Origin: an uncultured Actinomycetes bacterium
GTDB taxonomy: Bacteria; Actinomycetota; Actinomycetes; Nanopelagicales; Nanopelagicaceae
Reading direction: 5' to 3'
DNA: 17,855 bases
Assembly (NCBI GenBank): GCA_903916775.1
Contig: CAIWXY010000229.1
Location: forward strand, 1-17,855
The position numbers and the translations under genes were made by a program. The notes beneath the pieces were generated by a model. The model was given only the letters and a program-made list of their open reading frames with translations, was not told the origin of the DNA and made no database searches. Shown here piece after piece: positions 1 to 6,596 of this stretch (positions within the stretch are counted from its first letter, which is position 1; the number at the start of each line of letters is the position of its first letter).

Positions 1-243
1 ATACACACTCTTCCCAATGTGTCGATTGCTCCTGGCGCTGTGACCGAGCTTGGCTATAAATATCAAGGTGCGATGTTGGGCCGTATCACGTCACCCTTCG
101 TGATTGGCGCTCGGATTCCACTCACAGTTACATGGACCAATAATCAGGGGAGCGCACAAAAGCAGACAGTTGTGGCTACGGTTGTCGCTGCACCCAAAGG
201 CTTAAATTTCGGAATGAGCTCAATGTCCGGGATGTCGATGTAA
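1..243 (+). CDS. PCu(A)C-like periplasmic copper chaperone, C-terminal fragment
   Basis: The reading frame is open from the first base, so the gene is cut at its 5' end; 80 residues remain. The visible part is a beta-rich segment with a loop, then 'SPFVIGARIPLTVTW', matching the 'pl..G..vpLtltF' pattern that ends cupredoxin-like PCu(A)C (DUF461) domains. It finishes with a Met-rich tail (MSSMSGMSM), a common extracytoplasmic copper-binding feature. In the family, such proteins carry Cu(I) outside the membrane and, with SCO proteins, load the CuA site of cytochrome oxidase. The SCO gene 650 bases downstream on the same strand supports this role. The usual HxM copper ligand pair is not obvious in the visible stretch (YQGAMLGR lies where I would expect it). 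The N-terminal half, including any signal peptide, is outside the window. Family assignment is moderately sure; copper binding is inferred. Confidence 0.6.
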   Translation: MHTLPNVSIAPGAVTELGYKYQGAMLGRITSPFVIGARIPLTVTWTNNQGSAQKQTVVATVVAAPKGLNFGMSSMSGMSM

Positions 244-252
244 AGTGAGTGT

Positions 253-753
253 ATGAAACACAAAGAGATCCCAGTGCGATCCCTGTGTGTAACTCTCACG
301 CTCTTTCTATCCGCACTTATCGCGCATGTAATTGGCTGCGGCCCATTCGTATCGCTACCAAGATTTCTCCTCGAATCCATATTCTTGTTTGCACTTATTG
401 CAATTTTCTCGAGATATAAGCTCGAAGGTCCCAGACTTGCGCTCCTAGTATTAATTTCTCAGGCGTCTGTGCATACTGTTTTAGGCGGCATGATGATGAA
501 TACCTCATTGATGCTCAAGTCACACCTGGCTCTGGGTCTCATTTCGTACCTACTGATATCTCACACTGAAAGATTTTGGAATAAAGCAAAATTATTTGTG
601 TACCACGTTCTTGCTATTCCATCGCTTATTCCACGAATATCAACCACAGTTCTTAGCAATGCATATATCGCGTATTTCGCCGTTGAACACTCTTGGAGTG
701 AACGTCGCGCACATGCTCTGAGGGCTCCACCGGTAGCCAGCTACACGTTATGA
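253..753 (+). CDS. copper-cluster integral membrane protein of unknown function
   Basis: This 166-residue protein has four clear hydrophobic segments, at about residues 11-29, 36-54, 61-79 and 88-104, and perhaps a short fifth near 115-127; the C-terminus is polar and basic. Between segments 3 and 4 lies a run HTVLGGMMMNTSLMLKSH with His74, Met80-82, Met87 and His91, residues that could bind copper at the membrane face. I do not recognise a named family with certainty. It resembles small actinobacterial membrane proteins found beside PCu(A)C and SCO genes. It starts 9 bases after the chaperone stop and its TGA overlaps the ATG of the next small gene, so it should be translated from the same mRNA. 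ATG 253 is the first usable start in frame after the chaperone stop. A role in copper transfer or cytochrome oxidase assembly is inference from context. Confidence 0.7.
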   Translation: MKHKEIPVRSLCVTLTLFLSALIAHVIGCGPFVSLPRFLLESIFLFALIAIFSRYKLEGPRLALLVLISQASVHTVLGGMMMNTSLMLKSHLALGLISYLLISHTERFWNKAKLFVYHVLAIPSLIPRISTTVLSNAYIAYFAVEHSWSERRAHALRAPPVASYTL

Positions 754-863
754 ACATGCATCAAAGCTTTTGGCAGAGCTACGGCCCCGAAACCATATGG
801 TTTCTCGTAGCCCTTGGGCTAATAGCCCTCTGGTCCGCTATTCGTTATTGGCGAGATCGATAA
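750..863 (+). CDS. 37-aa single-pass membrane miniprotein
   Basis: A short open frame starts at ATG 750, overlapping the preceding stop in an ATGA junction, and ends at TAA 861-863. The product begins MNMHQSFWQSYGPET, has one hydrophobic span (about residues 16-31, IWFLVALGLIALWSAI) and ends in a basic tail RYWRDR, giving a predicted N-out, C-in topology. The start-stop overlap, clean membrane-protein pattern and placement inside a copper cluster argue that it is real rather than random. The N-terminal Met/His residues could face copper outside the cell. It is short enough to be missed by automatic annotation. I know of no named family; function is unknown. It could instead be the degraded end of a longer gene. 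Confidence 0.55.
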   Translation: MNMHQSFWQSYGPETIWFLVALGLIALWSAIRYWRDR

Positions 864-883
864 AAACGCACGTTATACGATTT

Positions 884-894
884 TAGAATAGGAA
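884..894 (+). promoter_or_regulatory. possible -10 element and ribosome binding site of the SCO gene
   Basis: TAGAAT (884-889) fits a -10 hexamer, and AGGAA (890-894) lies 5 nt before ATG 900, a normal Shine-Dalgarno spacing. The 36-base gap after the miniprotein could thus give the SCO gene its own start signals. No convincing -35 was seen. Confidence 0.35.
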
Positions 895-899
895 TATTT

Positions 900-1706
900 A
901 TGAAAAAGAAACTTGTCATCACTGCTGCCTTAATAATTACCAGCGTTACTCCGGCTTTTGCCGCAACCATAAGCACTCCTCCAGCATCAGTGGGAACATC
1001 CACTCAAATTGCAGTTCCTGATGCGGTTTTGAAGGCTAGCTTCACGGATGAGATGGGCATGACCCAATCACTCGGTGCCCTCAAAGGAAAGACAGTACTT
1101 GTAGTACCACTACTTACTTTGTGTGGAGATACCTGTCCGTTCACATCCGCAAACATGGTTCAGATCCAAACTAAGTTGGCCTCCGATCACGCATCGAATG
1201 TAGTGGTTGTTGGAGTATCGGTCGATCCATATCGCGATACCCAAAATCGAACCACGGCTTATCTAAAACTTATTAGCGCCAACTTCGATATTTGGATTCC
1301 AAGCGGAGCTACAACTACCCCTGGATTTACAAAACAAGAGCTAGCATCAAAGAACCCAGTCGGTTCTGGTGATACAAATCCAAATCTCACAGCTCTCGAA
1401 AAGTTCTTTGGTTGGACAGTTCAAGTGGTGCCACAAGGAAATCCACCAGCAAGTGATTGGCTCACTCCCTTTAAGCCACTCACCTACGACATTAATCACT
1501 CAGATGGATTCTGGATTATTGATCCAACAGAGCACGTTCGCTTTGTGAGCGGGACACAACCTGCATTTACAGGAACTCTCTCCAAAACCCTTGCAACCTT
1601 TATGGGATACAAGAGCAATATCTATAAGAATCCTGTGTACAAAGGTGGATGGACTAGCGCAGAAGTACTAGAGGCGCTCTCCTTTGTAGACCAAGTTAAG
1701 TACTAG
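900..1706 (+). CDS. SCO1/SenC family copper chaperone
   Basis: This 268-residue exported protein has a signal peptide (residues 1-21, KKK then a hydrophobic core, ending AFA-A). It has a thioredoxin fold with the SCO copper motif CxxxC as CGDTCPF (Cys75, Cys79), the 'GVSVDPYRDT' strand, and the distal ligand His200 in DINHSDGFWIID. These three residues bind copper in SCO proteins, which help assemble the CuA centre of cytochrome c oxidase outside the membrane. The spacing from Cys79 to His200 is about 121 residues; in human SCO1 it is about 87. The excess lies in a segment near residues 135-190, rich in Pro, Thr and Gly. There is no lipobox, so it is either secreted or kept by an uncleaved signal anchor. 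ATG 900 is preceded by AGGAA. Its TAG shares the CTAG tetranucleotide with the stop of the opposing kinase gene. Confidence 0.85.
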   Translation: MKKKLVITAALIITSVTPAFAATISTPPASVGTSTQIAVPDAVLKASFTDEMGMTQSLGALKGKTVLVVPLLTLCGDTCPFTSANMVQIQTKLASDHASNVVVVGVSVDPYRDTQNRTTAYLKLISANFDIWIPSGATTTPGFTKQELASKNPVGSGDTNPNLTALEKFFGWTVQVVPQGNPPASDWLTPFKPLTYDINHSDGFWIIDPTEHVRFVSGTQPAFTGTLSKTLATFMGYKSNIYKNPVYKGGWTSAEVLEALSFVDQVKY

Positions 1707-3181
1707 TCAGCGAGAATCGGGAAATGGAGTGTGAAAGTCGCTCCATTTCCTGGCTCTGAAGCCACAGAAACACTGCCTCCGTGGGCTTTCATGATGGCAT
1801 CCACAATCGAGAGCCCGAGACCACTACCTTCTCCAGCACTGCGTGCGCGTGAGGGATCTGAGCGGAAGAAGCGTTCGAAGATTCGAGGCTGATCCTCAAC
1901 CGGTAATCCGGGACCACTATCAGCGACTGAAATTGTAGTTTCGGTATCACCTACGTGCGCCGAAACAACAATCGGAGTTCCAGTTGGCGTGTGTGTACGC
2001 GCATTAGCTAGAAGATTTGCAACCGCTTGGTGAATTCTCTTGTTATCGCCCAAAACAAATATCTCATCGCTTTCGCCGCCCATATTTATGGTGATTGGAT
2101 GGCTAGGGCCAGCAGCACGTGCTGATGCAACTGACTCTTCGATTAAGTTATTAATATCAACAGGCTCTTTAATGAGTGGCCTTGCCTCATCAGATCTGGC
2201 AAGAAATAGTAGGTCTTCTACGAGTGAGCCCATACGTATCGACTCTTTCTCAATACGACCAATAAGTTCCTTCGTCTTTTCTACGCCTTCAACAGCGCCT
2301 TGACGATGGAGCTCGGCAAATCCGCGGATCGCAGTTAGGGGAGTGCGTAGTTCATGTGATGCATCGGCAACAAATCGACGAAGCTTTGTTTCGGAGTTCG
2401 CTTTTGCATTAAAGGAGTCTTCAATTCGACCCAACATGGCATTGAGCGAATGAGATAAACGACCAACTTCAGTGTTTGGCTTGCTCGCAGGCAAACGTGC
2501 GGAGAGATCTCCGGCAGCAATCGCGGCAGCCGTGCCTTCGACATCTCGTAGTGGCTTAAGACTGATCTGAATGACATACCGAGAGATCAGGCCGATGAGC
2601 AGCAGAACGATGAGTGAGATAAAGAGGAAGAGCCAACCCAATTCTTGCAGTGTTCGATTAACACTATCGAGTGAGACCGAGACGATGAACGATCCAACTC
2701 CGGTGGGGAGTGCTAGCGCAATGGCACGAGTTGCAGGATTGTTCTTTGTAGCAGCGACAGTAAATGGCTTGCCTTTCGTGGCATTCACCTGATTAATAGT
2801 CATGCCAGCAAAGGTAGTTGGAGTTGTGGTGCTGGTGATATCTCCACCAAGTTGCCCCACGACGTTTCCTTGTGCATCAAGCAGAGTCACTGCAGTTGCG
2901 GTTGGGACACCACGAAGCGGACGAACTACACGAAATGGTGAGTTTGGATCCTCAGTATTATTTTGCTCTTCAGAGTTTGGATCGATACCAGCTCGAGCCA
3001 ACCTATTGATAGAACCCATAGCAACACCCTTGAGTTGGGTATCAACTTGGTTTACGAGAAACGATTTAAGTTCGGTATTAGCCGCAAAATCCGATGCGCC
3101 GATACCCAGAGCAGCTACAAGCATGATGGCTAGTAGCAAGCGGCTGCGAAGACTCCACTGCGAAGGATGCATAAGCGTCAT
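1703..3181 (-). CDS. two-component sensor histidine kinase
   Basis: This 492-residue membrane kinase has TM1 at about 15-31, an extracellular sensor of about 150 residues, TM2 at about 181-203, a HAMP linker (to about 258), a HisKA domain with phospho-acceptor His276 in FVADASHELRTPL, and a HATPase_c domain. The N box (NLLANARTHTP), G1 (DSGPGLP) and G2 (GEGSGLGLSIV) are all intact, so it should be active. It is of the MprB/PhoR-like actinobacterial type. The regulator gene lies 18 bases upstream on the same strand and is clearly its partner. The sensor part is rich in Thr, Asn and Val and has no recognised ligand domain; I see no Cys or Met/His cluster that would mark it as a copper sensor despite the neighbouring copper genes. 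It ends tail-to-tail with the SCO gene, with a 4-base overlap. Confidence 0.93.
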   Translation of the reverse strand: MTLMHPSQWSLRSRLLLAIMLVAALGIGASDFAANTELKSFLVNQVDTQLKGVAMGSINRLARAGIDPNSEEQNNTEDPNSPFRVVRPLRGVPTATAVTLLDAQGNVVGQLGGDITSTTTPTTFAGMTINQVNATKGKPFTVAATKNNPATRAIALALPTGVGSFIVSVSLDSVNRTLQELGWLFLFISLIVLLLIGLISRYVIQISLKPLRDVEGTAAAIAAGDLSARLPASKPNTEVGRLSHSLNAMLGRIEDSFNAKANSETKLRRFVADASHELRTPLTAIRGFAELHRQGAVEGVEKTKELIGRIEKESIRMGSLVEDLLFLARSDEARPLIKEPVDINNLIEESVASARAAGPSHPITINMGGESDEIFVLGDNKRIHQAVANLLANARTHTPTGTPIVVSAHVGDTETTISVADSGPGLPVEDQPRIFERFFRSDPSRARSAGEGSGLGLSIVDAIMKAHGGSVSVASEPGNGATFTLHFPILAD

Positions 3182-3199
3182 ACCTAAACGTATCGTGAA

Positions 3200-3931
3200 T
3201 TACTTGCCTGATGGAATGCGCATGCGGTAACCAACGCCACGCACAGTGTGAATAAGAGCAGGCTCATAGATATCAATCTTCTTGCGCAGGTAGGAGACAT
3301 AGGTTTCCACGATGCCCGCATCACCACGGAAGTCGTACTGCCAGACATGATCAAGAATCTGAGATTTGCTGACTACTCGATCCGCATTAATCATGAGATA
3401 GCGAAGCAAGAGAAATTCTGTAGGGGATAGGTCAATCAGATGACCCGCGCGTCGTACCTCGTGAGTTGCTTCATCGAGCTCTAGATCTGCAAAACGAATC
3501 TTCTCATCATCAACGGTGGACTCGACTGCGCCGATGCGACGCAACAGTGCGCGCAAACGAGCGACCAATTCTTCGAGTGAGAAAGGTTTGGTTACATAGT
3601 CATCGCCACCAATGGTGAGACCAGCGATCTTGTCTTCGACAGCATCTTTCGCGGTCAGGAAGAGCACGCCAACGCTATGTCCATCTTGACGAAGCTGGCG
3701 GCAGACTTCAAAGCCATCTTGGTCTGGGAGCATGACATCAAGAATGAGTGCATGGGGCTTGAACTCTTCAGCGATGGTCAGAGCTTCGGAGCCAGTTGCG
3801 GCGGTGCGAACATCAAATCCAACAAAGCGAAGACTGGTTGCAATGAGATCACTGATGGAACTCTCATCATCGACTACAAGAATTCTCTGCTGGTTTGCAG
3901 AGGGAGGTGTTGCTGCTGCCGGAGTACTCAT
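3200..3931 (-). CDS. OmpR/PhoB-family response regulator
   Basis: This 243-residue DNA-binding regulator has a receiver domain (about 16-130) with the acidic pair Asp21-Asp22, phospho-acceptor Asp65 (LILDVMLPD), Thr93 and Lys115. A winged-helix Trans_reg_C domain follows (about 145-238: DLSPTEFLLLRYL, VVSKSQILDHVW, ETYVSYLRKKID, HTVRGVGYRM). Phosphorylation by the downstream kinase should control DNA binding. The N-terminus carries a short Ala/Pro-rich extension (residues 1-14) that is not part of the fold. No Shine-Dalgarno precedes ATG 3931. A four-codon ORF (MIPV, 3942 down to 3928) ends by overlapping this start. The 117-base upstream region holds DnaA-box-like sites and a perfect dyad. 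The target genes are not visible from the sequence. Confidence 0.94.
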   Translation of the reverse strand: MSTPAAATPPSANQQRILVVDDESSISDLIATSLRFVGFDVRTAATGSEALTIAEEFKPHALILDVMLPDQDGFEVCRQLRQDGHSVGVLFLTAKDAVEDKIAGLTIGGDDYVTKPFSLEELVARLRALLRRIGAVESTVDDEKIRFADLELDEATHEVRRAGHLIDLSPTEFLLLRYLMINADRVVSKSQILDHVWQYDFRGDAGIVETYVSYLRKKIDIYEPALIHTVRGVGYRMRIPSGK

Positions 3932-3981
3932 ACGGGGATCATGGAGGAGAACCCTGAAGGTTTCCTGAGAAAGGGCAGAAG

Positions 3982-4013
3982 TTTTCCACAGGGTTTATCC
4001 ACGATGTGGAGAA
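3982..4013. promoter_or_regulatory. cluster of three DnaA-box-like nonamers
   Basis: Plus-strand TTTTCCACA (3982-3990) and TTATCCACG (3995-4003), and reverse-oriented TGTGGAGAA (4005-4013, that is TTCTCCACA), each differ by one base from the DnaA box TTATCCACA. The last two form a near-symmetric pair around a TCCAC-GAT-GTGGA dyad. They lie upstream of the response regulator and downstream of crgA, in a neighbourhood that is origin-proximal in other Actinobacteria. Binding by DnaA is inferred; no dnaA or dnaN is in the window. Confidence 0.45.
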
Positions 4014-4030
4014 TTACATCGCTGTAATTC
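4011..4030. repeat. perfect 8-bp inverted repeat with 4-nt loop
   Basis: GAATTACA (4011-4018), spacer TCGC, TGTAATTC (4023-4030) is a perfect dyad. It overlaps the third DnaA-like box by 3 bases and lies 18 bases past the crgA stop and about 80 bases before the regulator start. There is no U-run on either strand, so a repressor or regulator operator fits better than a terminator; autoregulation by the adjacent response regulator is possible. Confidence 0.45.
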
Positions 4031-4048
4031 GGGTGATGGAGGGCTGAG

Positions 4049-4309
4049 TTAGCGCCATTTTGTGGCGAGCGTGAATCCAGCTGCAATAAAGCCGAATCCG
4101 ATCACCATGTTCCATGCTCCGATATGAGGAACTGGGTATTTGGTGGTTGAGACATAGAAAATCACAATCCAGATCAAGCCGGCGATAAAGGCTGCGACCA
4201 TGAGTGGGGCAAGCCACGCTGGGCTCTCTTTACGAGATTGGCCAAGATGAGCGAACTCGTCGACAATCTGGACGGATTCCTTCTTCTTGCGCACACGTGA
4301 TTTAGGCAT
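4049..4309 (-). CDS. crgA: cell division protein CrgA
   Basis: This 86-residue protein starts MPKSRVRKK, the hallmark of actinobacterial CrgA. A basic, charged cytoplasmic segment is followed by two membrane spans (about 31-53 and 62-83) separated by a short TTKYPVPHIG loop and ending KWR. CrgA is a small septal protein that interacts with FtsZ, FtsI/PBPs and CwsA-type partners in Actinobacteria and helps place or stabilise the divisome. A longer frame reaches 4324, but 4309 is preferred: MPKSR is the conserved N-terminus and a -10 hexamer TATTCT ends exactly 6 bases upstream. It is divergent from trpG across 74 bases, the same arrangement as crgA-pabA near the mycobacterial origin. Confidence 0.93.
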   Translation of the reverse strand: MPKSRVRKKKESVQIVDEFAHLGQSRKESPAWLAPLMVAAFIAGLIWIVIFYVSTTKYPVPHIGAWNMVIGFGFIAAGFTLATKWR

Positions 4310-4315
4310 GGGCAG

Positions 4316-4321
4316 AGAATA
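4316..4321 (-). promoter_or_regulatory. -10 element of crgA, leaderless
   Basis: TATTCT on the minus strand, followed by 6 nt (CTGCCC) and then ATG 4309. Transcription would start at or within a base of the start codon, with no room for a Shine-Dalgarno. Confidence 0.6.
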
Positions 4322-4371
4322 CACCAGTTGATCCCAGCTAGATATGCCTCTCCTGGTTCGATATTCCTGGC

Positions 4372-4377
4372 TAAAGT
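4372..4377 (+). promoter_or_regulatory. -10 element of trpG/pabA, leaderless
   Basis: TAAAGT, then TTGGGG (6 nt), then ATG 4384. The spacing supports ATG 4384 over the in-frame TTG 4378. No clear -35 box is seen. Confidence 0.55.
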
Positions 4378-4383
4378 TTGGGG

Positions 4384-5016
4384 ATGAGCGCCACTCGCAT
4401 CTTGGTCGTCGATAACTACGACTCTTTTGTCTACAACTTGGTGCAATATTTGGGTCAACTAGGCGCGGATGTCACGGTCATGCGTAATGACGAGGTGCGC
4501 GTCGATGATGCCAAGAACTTTGATGGCGTTCTCATCTCTCCAGGTCCCGGAACCCCCGAGGGCGCCGGAGCCAGTATTGAGCTTATCCACGTCTGCGCCG
4601 AACATCAGATTCCACTCTTTGGCGTATGTCTTGGACACCAAGCAATCGGTGTCGCATTTGGCGCAACTGTTGATCGCGCCCCCGAACTACTCCACGGAAA
4701 AACTTCCCTGGTTCATCACAACGGCCATGGGTTGATGAGTCAGATTCCATCACCTTTTGTGGCTACTCGATATCACTCATTAGCAATCGTTCCAGAGACT
4801 TTGCCTGACGTTTTGGAAGTAACCGGCAAGACTGAGAGCGGAATCGTTATGTCGGTCGAACATAAAACGCTTCCTATATCGGGAGTTCAATTCCATCCAG
4901 AATCTGTTCTGACAGAACATGGTTTCACGATGCTTGCCAACTGGTTGGTTCGGTGTGGAGATACTGATGCGCTCGCCAAATCTGTTGGGTTAGCGCCGGT
5001 GGTCAACCGCAGTTAA
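4384..5016 (+). CDS. trpG: glutamine amidotransferase subunit of anthranilate / aminodeoxychorismate synthase
   Basis: This 210-residue class I glutamine amidotransferase has the N-terminal ILVVDNYDSFVYNLVQYLG, the oxyanion loop SPGPGTPEG (52-60), nucleophile Cys82 in GVCLGHQAIG, and the His171/Glu173 pair in QFHPES. It releases ammonia from glutamine for a TrpE or PabB partner acting on chorismate, in tryptophan or folate synthesis. Neither partner is in the window. The single gene beside crgA corresponds to mycobacterial pabA/trpG, which may serve both pathways. ATG 4384 was chosen because the family begins right there and a -10 hexamer ends 6 bases upstream; a TTG two codons earlier is less likely. 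It runs tail-to-tail toward pknB with a 26-base gap. The choice between the names trpG and pabA cannot be settled from this gene alone. Confidence 0.93.
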   Translation: MSATRILVVDNYDSFVYNLVQYLGQLGADVTVMRNDEVRVDDAKNFDGVLISPGPGTPEGAGASIELIHVCAEHQIPLFGVCLGHQAIGVAFGATVDRAPELLHGKTSLVHHNGHGLMSQIPSPFVATRYHSLAIVPETLPDVLEVTGKTESGIVMSVEHKTLPISGVQFHPESVLTEHGFTMLANWLVRCGDTDALAKSVGLAPVVNRS

Positions 5017-5042
5017 TGAGTTCTTACTAGTTCTAATTAGTC

Positions 5043-6596
5043 CTAATTGTTGGGCGTATTTGGATTCGTATTAACGGTAATCGTTACTGACGAACCAATG
5101 GATTGAGTCGTTCCGGCTACTGGCGCTTGAGCCAACACAACGTTGTTGGCCTGAGTTGGATCCCATGCTTGTGCGGTCTTCACCAAAAAGCCTGCTTGAG
5201 TAAGTTGCGTAATCGCTTCAACGTTTGAGAGTCCAACCATCGATGGAACTTGCAAATTACCGCTAGCAATTTCTAGAACAACGCCACTTCCCGCCGCCAA
5301 AATACTTCCCGCACTTGGCGTAACAGCCAACACCGTTCCTGGTTGCTGATTGGAATCGGTGGCAACAGTTTGGGTGATTACTAGCCCCGCAGCAGTCAGT
5401 GCATTGCGGGCATCATTGAGTGAAAGACCTACCAAATTAGCTGGGATCGTTGTGTTACCCGGACCATCAGAGATGGTGATTGTGACACTCGTACCCGCGA
5501 GAACACGCGTTGCAGCCAGTGGTAATTCGCTAGAAACTCGATCTTTTGGAATATGTGAATCGGGTGCATGTTGGATGTTAATCGTGTAGTTGGGCAACAA
5601 CGCTTTGGCTTGATCGAGAGTAAGCCCAACGACATTTGGCAACTCCACGGTCGGAAGGCTCTTAGAGCTGCCGTGAATAAAGTATGCAGATCCCAGAGCG
5701 GCAACAAGAACTATTGCTGCAGTAATCGCATAAGACTTACGTGGACGAACTTTGCGCAGCTTTGTTGTTACTTGCTCGCCACGAATAGCGCGCTTGAGAT
5801 CATCAAGCATTGCTCCTGCATCTTGATAGCGATCTGCCGGATCTTTGCAGAGCGCTACTTGCATAATTTTGACTAAGTTGGGATCAAGTGATGGATCAAA
5901 TTCCGATGGAGAAATCAGCGGAGCCGATACATGTTGAAAAGCGATCGAGACAGGAGTGTCACCAATAAATGGTGGGCGCCCAACAAGTAGTTCGTACATG
6001 AGCGCACCTACAGAATAGATGTCACTGCGTCGATCCGCGCTCTCACCAGTTGCTTGTTCAGGTGAAAGGTATTGAGCCGTACCAACAACGTTCCAGGTAT
6101 TGGTCATCGTTGCACCGATGTCATCCATGGCGCGTGCAATTCCAAAGTCCATAACCTTGACCTGGCCACTGTCGGTAATCATGATATTTCCAGGTTTTAC
6201 ATCACGATGAACAATCGATTTGTGGTGTGAATAATCAAGAGCCTCTAGAACTTCAACGATAATTTTCAAGGCTTCTGCTTGATCTAAATGCTCACCTGAT
6301 TGCAAAATCTCGCGCAACGTGTGGCCGTTGACGAGTTCCATCACTATGTAGGAATCACTTCCGTCAACGCCCGAGTCATAGACTGCAACTATTCCCGGAT
6401 AACTCAACCCTCCGGCAGCCAGAGCCTCTTTTTTAAAACGTCCAACGAATGCTGGATCTCGAGCTAAGTCGCTGCGCAGAATCTTGACTGCAACCTTGCG
6501 ATTAAGGCGTAAATCAGTCGCTTCGTAAACATCGGCCATTCCGCCGGTGCCGATCATGGGACCTATTTCATAGCGGTTATTGAAAGTGCGCTTCAC
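5043..6596 (-). CDS. pknB: PknB-like Ser/Thr protein kinase with three PASTA repeats
   Basis: This 517-residue membrane kinase has a cytoplasmic Hanks-type domain (about 9-270) with glycine loop IGTGGMADVYEA, ATP Lys38, catalytic HRDVKPGN (Asp132, Asn137), DFG (150-152) and an activation loop with Thr165/Thr167 placed like the Mycobacterium PknB autophosphorylation pair. A juxtamembrane linker precedes one TM (about 289-307) and then three extracellular PASTA domains (about 316-378, 381-445, 446-512) that in this family bind muropeptides and sense the cell wall. It controls growth and division through phosphorylation. The start is GTG 6596, overlapping the phosphatase TGA (GTGA, 4 bases), so kinase and its phosphatase are translationally coupled. 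M. tuberculosis PknB has four PASTA repeats; this one has three. pknA, pbpA, rodA and FHA genes, usually in this operon, are absent here. Confidence 0.96.
   Translation of the reverse strand: MKRTFNNRYEIGPMIGTGGMADVYEATDLRLNRKVAVKILRSDLARDPAFVGRFKKEALAAGGLSYPGIVAVYDSGVDGSDSYIVMELVNGHTLREILQSGEHLDQAEALKIIVEVLEALDYSHHKSIVHRDVKPGNIMITDSGQVKVMDFGIARAMDDIGATMTNTWNVVGTAQYLSPEQATGESADRRSDIYSVGALMYELLVGRPPFIGDTPVSIAFQHVSAPLISPSEFDPSLDPNLVKIMQVALCKDPADRYQDAGAMLDDLKRAIRGEQVTTKLRKVRPRKSYAITAAIVLVAALGSAYFIHGSSKSLPTVELPNVVGLTLDQAKALLPNYTINIQHAPDSHIPKDRVSSELPLAATRVLAGTSVTITISDGPGNTTIPANLVGLSLNDARNALTAAGLVITQTVATDSNQQPGTVLAVTPSAGSILAAGSGVVLEIASGNLQVPSMVGLSNVEAITQLTQAGFLVKTAQAWDPTQANNVVLAQAPVAGTTQSIGSSVTITVNTNPNTPNN

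Noticed and set aside
144..380. Minus-strand 78-codon frame opposite the copper genes
   Set aside because: No family pattern, no start signal, and it lies antisense to two better-supported frames.
3982..4030. Chromosomal origin oriC at this site
   Set aside because: Only three imperfect boxes, no AT-rich unwinding element and no dnaA/dnaN beside it; kept only as a DnaA-like cluster.
4011..4030. Rho-independent terminator of crgA
   Set aside because: The stem is AT-rich and no U-run follows on the minus strand.
5017..5042. Bidirectional terminator between trpG and pknB
   Set aside because: Only short AT-rich palindromes (ACTAGT, CTAATTAG) are present, with no GC-rich stem or U-tract.
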